Under the pieces are notes generated by a model. That model saw only the letters and a list, made by a program, of their open reading frames with translations, had not been told where the DNA came from and ran no database searches. Below are positions 47,548 to 55,673 of a stretch of 64,000 bases of DNA, one piece after another. The stretch spans positions 86,769 through 150,768 of the forward strand of contig NZ_BMXR01000012.1 in NCBI RefSeq assembly GCF_014651855.1. Reading direction: 5' to 3'. A program made the position numbers and the translations under genes. This DNA comes from Saccharospirillum salsuginis (lineage in GTDB: Bacteria > Pseudomonadota > Gammaproteobacteria > Pseudomonadales > Natronospirillaceae). Each line of letters opens with the position of its first letter. The first letter of the stretch is position 1.

Positions 47548-48586
47548 CGCCGTCACTTGCATGTGGATGCGCGGCGGCACGTCGAAAGGCGGGTTTTTCC
47601 TGGCGGAAGACCTGCCGACAGACATGGCGCAGCGCGACCGCTTCCTGCTGCGCATCATGGGCTCGCCCGACCCGCGCCAGATCGACGGCATGGGCGGGGC
47701 CGACCCGCTGACCGCCAAGGTCGCCGTCGTTTCCAAATCGGACAAACCGGACGTCGATGTCGAATACCTGTTCCTGCAGGTCTACGTCGACGAAGCCCTG
47801 GTGAGCGATGCGCAAAACTGCGGCAACATGCTCGCCGGCGTCGGCCCGTTCGCCATCGAACGCGGTCTGGTTGAAGCGCAGGACGGCGAGACCCCGGTGC
47901 GTGTGTTCATGGTCAACACCGGCCAGGTCGCCGTCGAACAGGTGCAGACGCCTGGCGGTGAAGTCACCTACGAAGGCGACGCGGCCATCGACGGCGTGCC
48001 CGGCACGGCCGCCCCTGTGCTGATCACCTTCAAGGACACCGCCGGCTCCAGCTGCGGTGCCCTACTGCCGACCGGCAACACCTACGACACCATCGACGGT
48101 TGCCGCGTCACCTGCATCGACAACGGCATGCCGACGGTCTTATTGCGCGCGCGCGACTTCGACATCACCGGCACCGAGACCCGCGAAGCGCTGGACAACA
48201 ATGCGGCGCTCAAAACCCGACTCGAAAAAATCCGCCTGCAGGCCGGCTATCTGATGAACCTCGGCGACGTCACCGAAAAAACTGTCCCGAAAATGACCCT
48301 GGTCAGCCCACCGCAACACGGCGGCGTGCTCAACACCCGAACGTTCATCCCGCACCGGTGCCATGCTTCCATCGGCGTGCTCGGCGCGGTATCCGTCGCT
48401 ACCGCCGCGGCGCTGGACGGTTCAATCGCCAATGAAGTAGCGAACATCCAGGGCGACTCGATGGACATCGAACATCCGATCGGGAAAACCACGGTTGTAT
48501 TGAGCCGGAATGACAACGGCGATATTGAAAGTGCGGCGATTTTGAGGACCGCAAGAAAACTGATGGATGGGGTTGTCTTCGATTAA
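47540..48586 (+). CDS. galD: 4-oxalomesaconate tautomerase/isomerase, PrpF family
   Basis: A 348-residue protein of the PrpF/DapF-like isomerase fold. Visible motifs are CMWMRGGTSKGGFF at the start, QIDGMGGADPLTAKVAVV, and AQNCGNMLAGVGPFAIERG with the catalytic Cys. It overlaps ligK by 8 nt. In ring-cleavage clusters PrpF homologues act on oxalomesaconate, either as GalD (keto-enol tautomerase) or LigU (double-bond isomerase feeding LigJ). Sequence alone does not separate the two, though the presence of ligI and ligJ means either would complete the route. Confidence 0.88.
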   Translation: MSDAVTCMWMRGGTSKGGFFLAEDLPTDMAQRDRFLLRIMGSPDPRQIDGMGGADPLTAKVAVVSKSDKPDVDVEYLFLQVYVDEALVSDAQNCGNMLAGVGPFAIERGLVEAQDGETPVRVFMVNTGQVAVEQVQTPGGEVTYEGDAAIDGVPGTAAPVLITFKDTAGSSCGALLPTGNTYDTIDGCRVTCIDNGMPTVLLRARDFDITGTETREALDNNAALKTRLEKIRLQAGYLMNLGDVTEKTVPKMTLVSPPQHGGVLNTRTFIPHRCHASIGVLGAVSVATAAALDGSIANEVANIQGDSMDIEHPIGKTTVVLSRNDNGDIESAAILRTARKLMDGVVFD

Positions 48587-48603
48587 GGCAACTCTGTCAG
48601 GTC

Positions 48604-48712
48604 CGGGTACCGGTTGCTCCTTGAGTGGGAGTCCGCAGCAGGGATGCTGCGGTCTAGGCCCCATGGATGGGTCCACGCCGACCTCTAAAGGGGCTACCGG
48701 TTCCCGGGCCGA
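48604..48712. repeat. palindromic intergenic repeat, family E copy in inverted orientation
   Basis: The core GTCCGCAGCAGGGATGCTGC followed by GGTCTAGGCCCCATGGATGGG matches the reverse complement of the core at 46741-46790. Outer arms CCGGGTACCGG and CCGGTTCCCGGG pair at the ends. It fills the gap between galD and ligI. Confidence 0.75.
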
Positions 48713-48759
48713 CCACAGGCAACAAATTGAGGCCAAACCACCGGCCAGGAGCAACCACC

Positions 48760-49638
48760 ATGCCCATGAGCGAAGGCTACCTACCCTTCCACCCGAACCC
48801 GAAAAAACCCGACTACGTGCCACCCAAGGGCGCGGTCGACGCCCACTGCCATGTCTTCGGCCCCGAGGCCGAATTCCCGTACGCGCCGGAGCGTAAATAC
48901 ACCCCGTGCGACGCTGGCAAGGACAAACTGTTCGCCCTGCGCGACCACCTCGGCTTCGAACGCAACGTCATCGTTCAGGCCTCCTGTCACGGCAAAAACA
49001 ACGACGCCCTGGTCGATGCCCTGCACTCCGCCGGCGACCTGGCACGCGGCGTCGCCGTCGTCGGTCAGGACATCACTGAAGCCGAACTGAAAGAACTCGA
49101 CAACGCCGGCGTGCGCGCCGTGCGTTTCAACTTCGTCAAGCGATTGGTCGACGACACCCCCTGGGAGGTTTTCCTCGGCATCTACGAGAAGATCAAACCG
49201 CTAGGCTGGCACGTGGTCGTGTATTTCGAAGCACCGGATCTCGAAGGCCTGATCCCGCTGCTGGAACAGTTCGACACCACCATCGTCGTCGACCACATGG
49301 GCCGACCGGACGTGACCGAGGGTGTCGACGGCGCCGGCTTCCAACGCTTTATCCAATTGATGGACGAGCACCCGAGCATCTGGACCAAGGTCAGCTGCCC
49401 CGAACGGCTTACCGTTCAAGGCCCGGACTACGACGACGTCGTCCCCTTCGCGCGCAACCTGGTCGAGCGTTTCCCGGACCGGGTGCTGTGGGGCACGGAC
49501 TGGCCGCACCCGAACATGAAATCGCACGTACCGGACGACGGTGTGTTGGTGGACGTGATTCCGCGCATCGCACCAACTGATGAGTTGCAGCAGAAGTTGC
49601 TGGTTGAGAATCCGATGCGGCTGTATTGGGAAAGGTAA
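48760..49638 (+). CDS. ligI: 2-pyrone-4,6-dicarboxylate lactonase
   Basis: A 292-residue amidohydrolase, the length of characterised LigI. HxH is seen in AVDAHCHVFGPEAEFPY. Family residues continue in RYTPC-like KYTPCDAG, VIVQASCHGKNNDAL, VVDHMGRPDV, KVSCPERLT and the catalytic Asp in WGTDWPHPN. It opens 2-pyrone-4,6-dicarboxylate to oxalomesaconate. The ATG at 48760 follows CCAGGAG; another ATG two codons on is possible. It is separated from galD by a palindromic repeat but reads in the same direction, as part of the same operon. Confidence 0.95.
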   Translation: MPMSEGYLPFHPNPKKPDYVPPKGAVDAHCHVFGPEAEFPYAPERKYTPCDAGKDKLFALRDHLGFERNVIVQASCHGKNNDALVDALHSAGDLARGVAVVGQDITEAELKELDNAGVRAVRFNFVKRLVDDTPWEVFLGIYEKIKPLGWHVVVYFEAPDLEGLIPLLEQFDTTIVVDHMGRPDVTEGVDGAGFQRFIQLMDEHPSIWTKVSCPERLTVQGPDYDDVVPFARNLVERFPDRVLWGTDWPHPNMKSHVPDDGVLVDVIPRIAPTDELQQKLLVENPMRLYWER

Positions 49639-49645
49639 AAGACAC

Positions 49646-49724
49646 TCCCTCTCCCTAACCCTCTCCCAGCGGGAGGGGGGATGTTTAGCTCCCTCTCCCG
49701 CTGGGAGAGGGCTGGGGAGAGGGA
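49646..49724. repeat. CCCTCTCCC-type intergenic hairpin repeat
   Basis: The arm CCCTCTCCCTAACCCTCTCC + CAGCGGGAGGG pairs with CCCTCTCCCGCTGGGAGAGG + GCTGGGGAGAGGG. The hairpin is ~33 bp per arm. Similar CT-rich hairpins are widespread in gammaproteobacterial genomes. It lies 7 nt after the ligI stop. Confidence 0.85.
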
Positions 49725-49747
49725 CAATCTTCTATTGGAGACACACC

Positions 49748-50656
49748 ATGGACAACCGCCTGAACATCGCCTTCATCGGCTTCGGCGAAGCCGCCGACGC
49801 CTTCGTCGGCGGCCTGGACCGCACCCTGGTGACCGGCCTGACCGCCTACGACATCAAGACCGACCAGGACGCGGACAGCCGTCGGTGGATGGAAGATCGT
49901 TACAACGCCCAGGCCGTGAAAGGTGCACCCAGTCTGGCCGAGGCACTGGCCAGTGCGGATGTCGTGTTCTCGGTCGTGACCGCCGACCAGGCCGCCCTGG
50001 TAGCGGAACAGGCCGCACCTTTATTAAGCCCGGGCGCCCTCTTTTTCGACTGCAATTCTTGCGCGCCCCAGACCAAACAGACATCCGCCAAATTGATCGA
50101 CGCCGTCGGCGGTCGTTACGTCGATGTCGCCGTCATGGCACCGGTGCATCCCGGTCGACATCGCACTCCTTTGTTGCTCAGCGGCGACCACGCTGAAGCC
50201 GCCAAAGCCGTGTTCGACCGGTTGAACATGAACGCGACCGTCGAACCCGGCCCGGTGGGCACGTCTTCATCCGTCAAAATGGTGCGCAGCATCATGGTAA
50301 AAGGTATGGAGGCGTTGTTCGCCGAGTGTGTGGTGGCGGGCCGACTGGCGGGCGTCGACGAACAGGTCATCGCGTCGCTGGAAGCCTCCCACCCTGGTTT
50401 CGACTGGGCGAAGCGCGCCGGATACAACCTGGAACGCATGGCCCAACACGGTATCCGCCGGGCGGCGGAGATGGACGAAGTCTGCGAATTTTTACATCAC
50501 CTGGGCATCGACGAACCCCTCTCCGCCGGCACGGTTCGCTGGCAACGACGGGTGGGGGAACTGGGTCTGACGGTGTCGCAAGACGACTACCGGACCACCG
50601 CCGATTCGCTCATTCACGCTTTGAAACTCACCCCCATGAAGGAGGCTGACTCATGA
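49748..50656 (+). CDS. 6-phosphogluconate-dehydrogenase-like oxidoreductase with DUF1932 domain
   Basis: A 302-residue NAD(P)-dependent enzyme of the beta-hydroxyacid dehydrogenase type. The Rossmann motif is IAFIGFGEAADAFVGGL near the N-terminus, and VVFSVVTADQAALV and FFDCNSCAP are typical loops. The C-terminal ~80 residues form a DUF1932 helical domain (YNLERMAQHGIRRAAEMDEV). The start ATG at 49748 has TTGGAGA upstream and the stop overlaps ligC (ATGA). It is not one of the canonical 4,5-cleavage enzymes, so its substrate is unknown. Tight coupling to ligC suggests it handles a pathway intermediate or a side substrate. Confidence 0.85.
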   Translation: MDNRLNIAFIGFGEAADAFVGGLDRTLVTGLTAYDIKTDQDADSRRWMEDRYNAQAVKGAPSLAEALASADVVFSVVTADQAALVAEQAAPLLSPGALFFDCNSCAPQTKQTSAKLIDAVGGRYVDVAVMAPVHPGRHRTPLLLSGDHAEAAKAVFDRLNMNATVEPGPVGTSSSVKMVRSIMVKGMEALFAECVVAGRLAGVDEQVIASLEASHPGFDWAKRAGYNLERMAQHGIRRAAEMDEVCEFLHHLGIDEPLSAGTVRWQRRVGELGLTVSQDDYRTTADSLIHALKLTPMKEADS

Positions 50657-51603
50657 AAATCTGTGTAGCCGGTGCCGCCGGCGCTTTCGGTATGAAACAC
50701 CTCGACGCCCTCGCGAAAATCGACGGCATCGAAGTGCATTCCGTCGTCGGACGCGAAGCCGACGCCATTAACGAATTCGCCAAGGAACGCAAGATTCCAC
50801 ACGCCTTCACCGACCTGGCGGACGCCCTGAAACAACCGGAACTCGATGGCGTCATCCTCGCCACGCCGACGCAACTGCACGCCAGCCAGGCCATTCAGTG
50901 CCTCAAAGCCGGCAAGCACGTCATGGTGGAAATCCCGATGGCGGACAACATCGAGGACGCGCGCGAACTGGTCAAGGTGCAGCGGGAAACCGGCAAGGTC
51001 GCCATGGCCGGTCATACCCGTCGCTTCAACCCCAGCCACCAGTGGATCCACAACAAGATCCAGAAAGGCGAGCTGAAGATCCAGCAAATGGACGTGCAGA
51101 CCTACTTCTTCCGCCGCAGCAATAAAAACGCCCTCGGCAAACCGCGCAGCTGGACCGACCACCTGCTGTGGCACCACGCCTGCCACACCGTCGACCTATT
51201 CCAGTACCAGACCGGCGAGGAAGCCAGCAAACTGCAGGCGCTGGAAGGCCCGACGCACCCGGAACTGGGCATCGCCATGGACATGAGCATCGGCATGAAG
51301 GTGCCTTCAGGCGCCCTGTGTACCCTGTCGCTCAGCTTCAACAACGAAGGCCCCTTCGGCACCTTCTTCCGCTACATCTGCGACAACGGCACCTACATCG
51401 CCCGCTACGACGACCTGGTCGACGGCAACGAAAACCCGATCGATTTAAGCAACGTCGACGTCTCGATGAACGGCATCGAACTGCAGGACCGCGAGTTCAT
51501 CAGCGCCATCCAGGAAGGCCGCGAACCCAACGCCAGCGTAGCCCAGTGCCTACCGGCCATGGAAACCCTGAACAAACTGGAAAAGATCCTGGAAGAGGAA
51601 TAA
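50653..51603 (+). CDS. ligC: 4-carboxy-2-hydroxymuconate-6-semialdehyde dehydrogenase
   Basis: A 316-residue Gfo/Idh/MocA-type dehydrogenase, matching LigC in length and start. The N-terminal Rossmann fold shows KICVAGAAGAFGMKHLDAL and GVILATPTQLHASQAIQCL, then MVEIPMADN. The C-terminal domain has AGHTRRFNPSHQW, HHACHTVDLFQYQTGE and SLSFNNEGPFGTFFRY. It oxidises the cyclic hemiacetal of CHMS to 2-pyrone-4,6-dicarboxylate with NADP+. It overlaps the preceding gene by 4 nt and is the last gene of the operon; a hairpin at 51608 follows. Confidence 0.93.
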   Translation: MKICVAGAAGAFGMKHLDALAKIDGIEVHSVVGREADAINEFAKERKIPHAFTDLADALKQPELDGVILATPTQLHASQAIQCLKAGKHVMVEIPMADNIEDARELVKVQRETGKVAMAGHTRRFNPSHQWIHNKIQKGELKIQQMDVQTYFFRRSNKNALGKPRSWTDHLLWHHACHTVDLFQYQTGEEASKLQALEGPTHPELGIAMDMSIGMKVPSGALCTLSLSFNNEGPFGTFFRYICDNGTYIARYDDLVDGNENPIDLSNVDVSMNGIELQDREFISAIQEGREPNASVAQCLPAMETLNKLEKILEEE

Positions 51604-51607
51604 GAAA

Positions 51608-51638
51608 AGCCGGGCAATGGATACACCATTGCCCGGCT
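51608..51638. terminator. hairpin after ligC
   Basis: AGCCGGGCAAT-GGATACACC-ATTGCCCGGCT forms an 11-bp stem 5 nt after the ligC stop. No T-tract follows, so termination may be Rho-dependent or the stem may protect the 3' end. Confidence 0.6.
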
Positions 51639-51641
51639 ACC

Positions 51642-51818
51642 GTAGGGCAGAAGAGCCTTAGGCGACATCTGCCGAATGGACAACCGAGCCAATGGCTCAT
51701 CCATTGTCGCTTCAAAATGGCAGATAACGCCTTTCAGGCTCTTCTGCCCTACGGTTGTGGGTCATCCCGACGGCACGGATCCACTCGGCAGATGTCGCCT
51801 AGGGCTCTTCTGCCCTAC
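51642..51818. repeat. cluster of three GTAGGGCAGAAGAGC repeats
   Basis: Copies at 51642-51673 (forward), 51719-51752 (reverse) and 51787-51818 (reverse). They share GTAGGGCAGAAGAGC at one end and GGCAGAT-(A/G)(A/T)CG at the other. Forward and reverse copies can pair into a larger structure between the converging ligC and hydrolase genes. Confidence 0.85.
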
Positions 51819-51848
51819 AAATCCACCATCGCGCATGGACTTAGGCGC

Positions 51849-52556
51849 CTACGCCAACCACTTCCGCATGGCGGCGTTCATCGCCTCAGGCCGCTCCATC
51901 GTACTCATGTGCCCGGCCTCCTCGATTGGAATCACTTCGCTGCCCGGCACCAGTTCCGCCATCTCGTAGTGCCGCTCCAGCGGGCTCCATCCGTCCTGAC
52001 GGCCACACATAAACGTCGTTGGGCACGTAATCTGTTCAAGCACTTCACCACCGTCCGGTCGATTGATCAACGCGTGGATCTGCCGCTCGAATATCTCTGG
52101 TGTCTTGCTGGCGATCATATCCAGAATCCGCCCGCACAAGTCTTCATCGTCCAGCCGGTCCGGATGCACCATGCCCTGCAACCAGTCCGCGCCCATCGCG
52201 CGCATGCCCTCCTCGCGCGCCATTTTGACCAGCCGCATACGACCGGCGATTTCTTTCTCGCCGGCGTCACCCTTTGCCAGTGCTTTGTAGCCGGTATCGA
52301 GCAGTGCCAGGCGGACTACCCGTTCGGGGGCCTGGCGCATCACTTCCAGCGCAACACGCCCACCCATGGAGTGGCCGGCCAGGGCGAACCGATCCGGCGC
52401 CTCGTCGAGTACGTGATGGGCCATGGCTTTCAGACTGCTGGCGAACTCATAGTTCGGTACCACGCAGTGCCACTCATCCTGCAGGGCTTCGATTTGGGGT
52501 TCCCAAACGGTGCGGTCGCACATCAGTCCGGGCAGCAGCATCAGCGTCGGTTTCAT
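51849..52556 (-). CDS. alpha/beta hydrolase
   Basis: A 235-residue alpha/beta-hydrolase. The nucleophile elbow is GHSMGG (LAGHSMGGRVALEVMRQAPE), the acid lies in CGRQDGWSPLERH and the His in EEAGHMSTMERPEAM. The N-terminus MKPTLMLLPGLMCDRTVWEP carries the oxyanion-hole strand. It overlaps the SnoaL-like gene upstream by 4 nt. It may cleave an ester or ring-fission product related to aromatic catabolism, because the pair sits between the two lig blocks; the pairing with that pathway is inference. Confidence 0.88.
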   Translation of the reverse strand: MKPTLMLLPGLMCDRTVWEPQIEALQDEWHCVVPNYEFASSLKAMAHHVLDEAPDRFALAGHSMGGRVALEVMRQAPERVVRLALLDTGYKALAKGDAGEKEIAGRMRLVKMAREEGMRAMGADWLQGMVHPDRLDDEDLCGRILDMIASKTPEIFERQIHALINRPDGGEVLEQITCPTTFMCGRQDGWSPLERHYEMAELVPGSEVIPIEEAGHMSTMERPEAMNAAMRKWLA

Positions 52557-53020
52557 GATTCATCCCTCGCGATCGGCATGTTCAAGGTAAATTCAGCACG
52601 GCGCTCCTGAAAGCGCCAGCCGTTCTTGGTGCGCACACAGTGGTCGTGGAACTCCCCGACCAGGCAACGGTGTACCGGCGCGCCGAACACCTCGGCCACC
52701 TGGTCTCCGGCTTCGGTCGACATCAGGGTGACGTAGGCCCTGGCCTTCACTTCCACGGAAGAGTGGATGTCGACCCGGAAATTGGTGATCAAATGCCGGT
52801 TGAACCGGTTGGGCGGGTTCTTGCCGTAGGAGTCCCGTATCGCGTCCGGTCCTACCAACGGGTCTGGCGTGGTCGGACGGAACAGGCGGCCGTTTTCCAC
52901 AAACAGAGCCGCGAACCGGCCGAAATCCCGTTCGTCCAGGGCGTTCTGGGCCTCGTTGACCAGATCCTCCACAGCGCGGTGGATCAGGCAGCGGTCCAGT
53001 TCGGAGAGCTGGGTGGACAT
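52553..53020 (-). CDS. SnoaL/NTF2-like protein, possible ring-hydroxylating dioxygenase small-subunit type
   Basis: A 155-residue cone-fold protein. The pattern FAALFVENGRLFRPTTPDPL then VGPDAIRDSY, FNRHLITNFRVDI and CVRTKNGWRFQERRAE is typical of SnoaL-like/NTF2 proteins, including the beta subunits of aromatic dioxygenases, but no alpha subunit is nearby. The ATG at 53020 is preferred to an upstream start by domain position. It is coupled to the alpha/beta hydrolase, so the two probably act on the same compound. Confidence 0.75.
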   Translation of the reverse strand: MSTQLSELDRCLIHRAVEDLVNEAQNALDERDFGRFAALFVENGRLFRPTTPDPLVGPDAIRDSYGKNPPNRFNRHLITNFRVDIHSSVEVKARAYVTLMSTEAGDQVAEVFGAPVHRCLVGEFHDHCVRTKNGWRFQERRAEFTLNMPIARDES

Positions 53021-53294
53021 AAAGGCCTCACACAATCAGTTGGAATGCCTCCAGCATACTGATTCACAGGCTGGTGTGGGGCACTGAACAGTGCGTTCCG
53101 CCATGGCACCCCAATATATCGAAACTCGACGACCTGGCCTGTTCGATCACTGTTATACGAAGTCGATCGGTGTTTTCCTGCAACAGAAATGATAAGCGTT
53201 GCCAAGCTCGGTTTTTCTGGTAAATTCGCCCATCAACTTAAACTTGCCGACAACAACGGCAAATGGATTATTTACTTCTCTAAGGAATCTCCGT

Positions 53295-54575
53295 GTGAAA
53301 AGTATTAGACGAATTACCATTATCCTACCCACAGTACTCTTGCTATTTGCTTGTGAATACACCGAAGAAGACCCTATACCCAGCGACATCCACATTCAGG
53401 ATGCCCTTGCCGTCTTTTCTGATGACACACAATCGTTAAAAAAGATCACCTTCGATGGCTCGGTGGAAACCGTCGCTCTGAACGACGTCCAGGGTGACGA
53501 AATGGAATTGCACAGTACATTTCCAACAGTGGGCCGAAGCAACCTGCTTTATGTCAATATTAACTATTACGATTACGCGGTACATCGGGCGTCCGGAAAA
53601 GCCATTCCGTTCGATGGCTATACAAGTCTAGACGGCCACAACGATACCAGTATTTTTACAAGCTATGCGAACGCTAATGACTACGAACGCAATGACATCC
53701 AGACTATCAATGATCGCTATGCCTTCAGAATAACCGACCATAAGAGCAACACTGTAGAGCTACAATCGGCCCACTTTACTTCAGATGGACAATTGAAATC
53801 CTCGCCCGTGTTAGGCTCGAAACATGTAACCCACTTTATGTTGTCCGATTCCGGGTTGCTGGCTTACACCACCCGGGATATCAGCGGCAGCGGTCTGTGC
53901 ACGACTCATATTACATCGGGAACAGGTGGTAAGCGAATTGAGCATGACCCTGGCGTATTCTACTGGAAAGGAGCCAGTGGAGATCTCTACTATTTGGCGA
54001 GTTCGACATCCGTGTCTTCTCTCAATGATATAAACCGGGTAAATGCTGATGAGACGTTATCCACTGAACTGGTCGGTCATTCCACAGATAATATCGAGGG
54101 CCCTTGCGAACGAGATATCCAATGGATAGGGACTATTGAAAATAGAAGCTACTACCTACGCCTCTGGGTAAACGACCTGATTGAATTCAATGAGGACACG
54201 ATGAGCTTTCGTGTTCTGGATGTACTGCCAGACCGTGGTCTGGTCGGAGCTGGAGTCGCCGGTGACTATATTTATTATTGGGGAGAATTTACCCAATACG
54301 ATGAACCCGATCGCTTTACTGTGTCCGCCGTAGATCAACTCGACCCCATCAGCGAAGTCACTACTCGGATCTACACCGGGGACCCTGTCTTGGTTGGGTA
54401 TATCGACAACGACACTCTGTGGGCGCACATGTCCACTCCAGGTCTTCACAGTTGGGTTGGCAAGATAGATAACTTGTCCACTCTCACCGGCCCGACATCC
54501 ATAACAGAAGTATACCGGCCCACCGGTACCTTTGATGGTGGGCTAACCTTTAATTATGTCTGGCTCGGTCGATAG
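53295..54575 (+). CDS. lipoprotein of unknown function, probably beta-propeller-like
   Basis: A 426-residue lipoprotein starting at GTG 53295 with TAAGGA 8 nt upstream. The signal KSIRRITIILPTVLLLFAC has a lipobox-like end (LFAC, Cys20). The mature chain contains repeated strand-turn units (for example HVTHFMLSDSGLLAYTTRDI, NRSYYLRLWVNDLIEFNEDT and GDYIYYWGEF), which suggests a beta-propeller. No name is assigned. It is AT-richer than the lig genes on both sides and is closed by a strong terminator. Confidence 0.7.
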   Translation: MKSIRRITIILPTVLLLFACEYTEEDPIPSDIHIQDALAVFSDDTQSLKKITFDGSVETVALNDVQGDEMELHSTFPTVGRSNLLYVNINYYDYAVHRASGKAIPFDGYTSLDGHNDTSIFTSYANANDYERNDIQTINDRYAFRITDHKSNTVELQSAHFTSDGQLKSSPVLGSKHVTHFMLSDSGLLAYTTRDISGSGLCTTHITSGTGGKRIEHDPGVFYWKGASGDLYYLASSTSVSSLNDINRVNADETLSTELVGHSTDNIEGPCERDIQWIGTIENRSYYLRLWVNDLIEFNEDTMSFRVLDVLPDRGLVGAGVAGDYIYYWGEFTQYDEPDRFTVSAVDQLDPISEVTTRIYTGDPVLVGYIDNDTLWAHMSTPGLHSWVGKIDNLSTLTGPTSITEVYRPTGTFDGGLTFNYVWLGR

Positions 54576-54615
54576 CCAGTGCTTTGTATGTAAACCATTG
54601 AATGTGAGTTCCGTC

Positions 54616-54638
54616 GCCGGAGTACGTCTCCGGCTTTT
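54616..54638 (+). terminator. Rho-independent terminator of the 53295 lipoprotein gene
   Basis: GCCGGAG-TACGT-CTCCGGC followed by TTTT, 41 bp after the stop codon. Confidence 0.85.
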
Positions 54639-54794
54639 CCGCACTGCGACGACGCATTAAGTATGGTTTGCTATCCGTACAACTGTTGAGCTGGATCAAT
54701 AGACTGGCCGATTCCCTCATGCGAACGCATCCACCGCTGGCAATCCACCGTACTCCTAGTACATTAGAATCACCTAAACAAAAGGAGTACCACC

Positions 54795-54983
54795 ATGTTG
54801 ACGAACGTCGGCGGGGCGGATCGAGTCGCCCGCATCATAATCGGACTGGCGCTGATTGCCCTGGGTGTCACAGGCGTGATCGGTTGGTGGGGGTTGATCG
54901 GTGTAGTGGTGCTGGCTACCGGTATCGTCCGGGTGTGTCCGGCCTATCTGCCGTTCCGGTTCTCCACCCGCAAGAAGTCTTGA
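54795..54983 (+). CDS. DUF2892 (YgaP-like) small membrane protein
   Basis: A 62-residue protein. MLTNVGGADRVARIIIGLAL then two adjacent hydrophobic helices (IALGVTGVIGWWGLIGVVVL, ATGIVRVCPAYLPF) and a basic end match DUF2892, the membrane part of the rhodanese YgaP. A lone DUF2892 protein is common in proteobacteria and its function is unknown. The RBS AAAGGAG precedes the ATG by 7 nt, and a Rho-independent terminator follows at once. Monocistronic. Confidence 0.88.
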   Translation: MLTNVGGADRVARIIIGLALIALGVTGVIGWWGLIGVVVLATGIVRVCPAYLPFRFSTRKKS

Positions 54984-54997
54984 TTTTCAAAGCGATA

Positions 54998-55030
54998 GGG
55001 ATCCGGGCAATCTCTTCCGGATCCCTTTTC
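54998..55030 (+). terminator. Rho-independent terminator of the DUF2892 gene
   Basis: GGGATCCGG, a 10-nt loop, CCGGATCCC and TTTTC. It may also serve the converging lipoprotein gene at 55047 on the other strand. Confidence 0.85.
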
Positions 55031-55046
55031 TGTTTGAACACCGTTA

Positions 55047-55550
55047 CTATTTTAGCGCCCAACCCTGAAAATCCGACCTGGGGGCCAGTTGCTCTTCAAA
55101 CAAACGGCGTTGATCATGTCGGGAATAGAATGTCATATTGAAATATTGTGCATTGTCATGGCTGCTGATTTCCAACTTAAAGGGTATGGAGACCTTACCC
55201 GCCTCAACTTCAAACCGTTTGACCATTGATCTGGGGTAAACTCGCCGCCCATTCTTGGCAATACTGACCCTTCGCTCAATGATGTAGCGCCCCTCGGGTA
55301 ATTGTCCCAGAAACTCATATTCATCACCTACGCGCGGGCTTATTCGAAGCCGATGTTGCTCATCGGTATCCAGGTTATTAACCGTAAATACGTAGTCATA
55401 CCAGATCTCATGTCCAGGTGCTGCGGTAACGTCCGTAGGGATGATCACCAAGCCCTCATTCTCTCCCTGGTAGGGCTGGATATTTTTCATAGCACATCCC
55501 GACAAGACGGCCAGGATTGCCAAGCATAAGATTGTTCTCAGGTATAACAT
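55047..55550 (-). CDS. small lipoprotein of unknown function
   Basis: A 167-residue lipoprotein with a clear lipobox (LAVLSGC, Cys19). The mature part is a beta-rich domain (EIWYDYVFTVNNLDTDEQHR, EGRYIIERRVSIAKNGRRVY) without recognised family. It may be a DUF2846-like envelope domain, judged only by style. The ATG at 55550 has AAGGAG upstream. It has no co-directional neighbour. Confidence 0.7.
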   Translation of the reverse strand: MLYLRTILCLAILAVLSGCAMKNIQPYQGENEGLVIIPTDVTAAPGHEIWYDYVFTVNNLDTDEQHRLRISPRVGDEYEFLGQLPEGRYIIERRVSIAKNGRRVYPRSMVKRFEVEAGKVSIPFKLEISSHDNAQYFNMTFYSRHDQRRLFEEQLAPRSDFQGWALK

Positions 55551-55673
55551 TCCTTCTCCTTATTGTTGTCATTCTGGTCAAGTGGAAATACAACCCGGCC
55601 TACAGCACTCACTGCAATAGATCGAGCGCATAAGGCTACCCTCTTTCTAAGGGTAGAACCATTTACCGTGACG

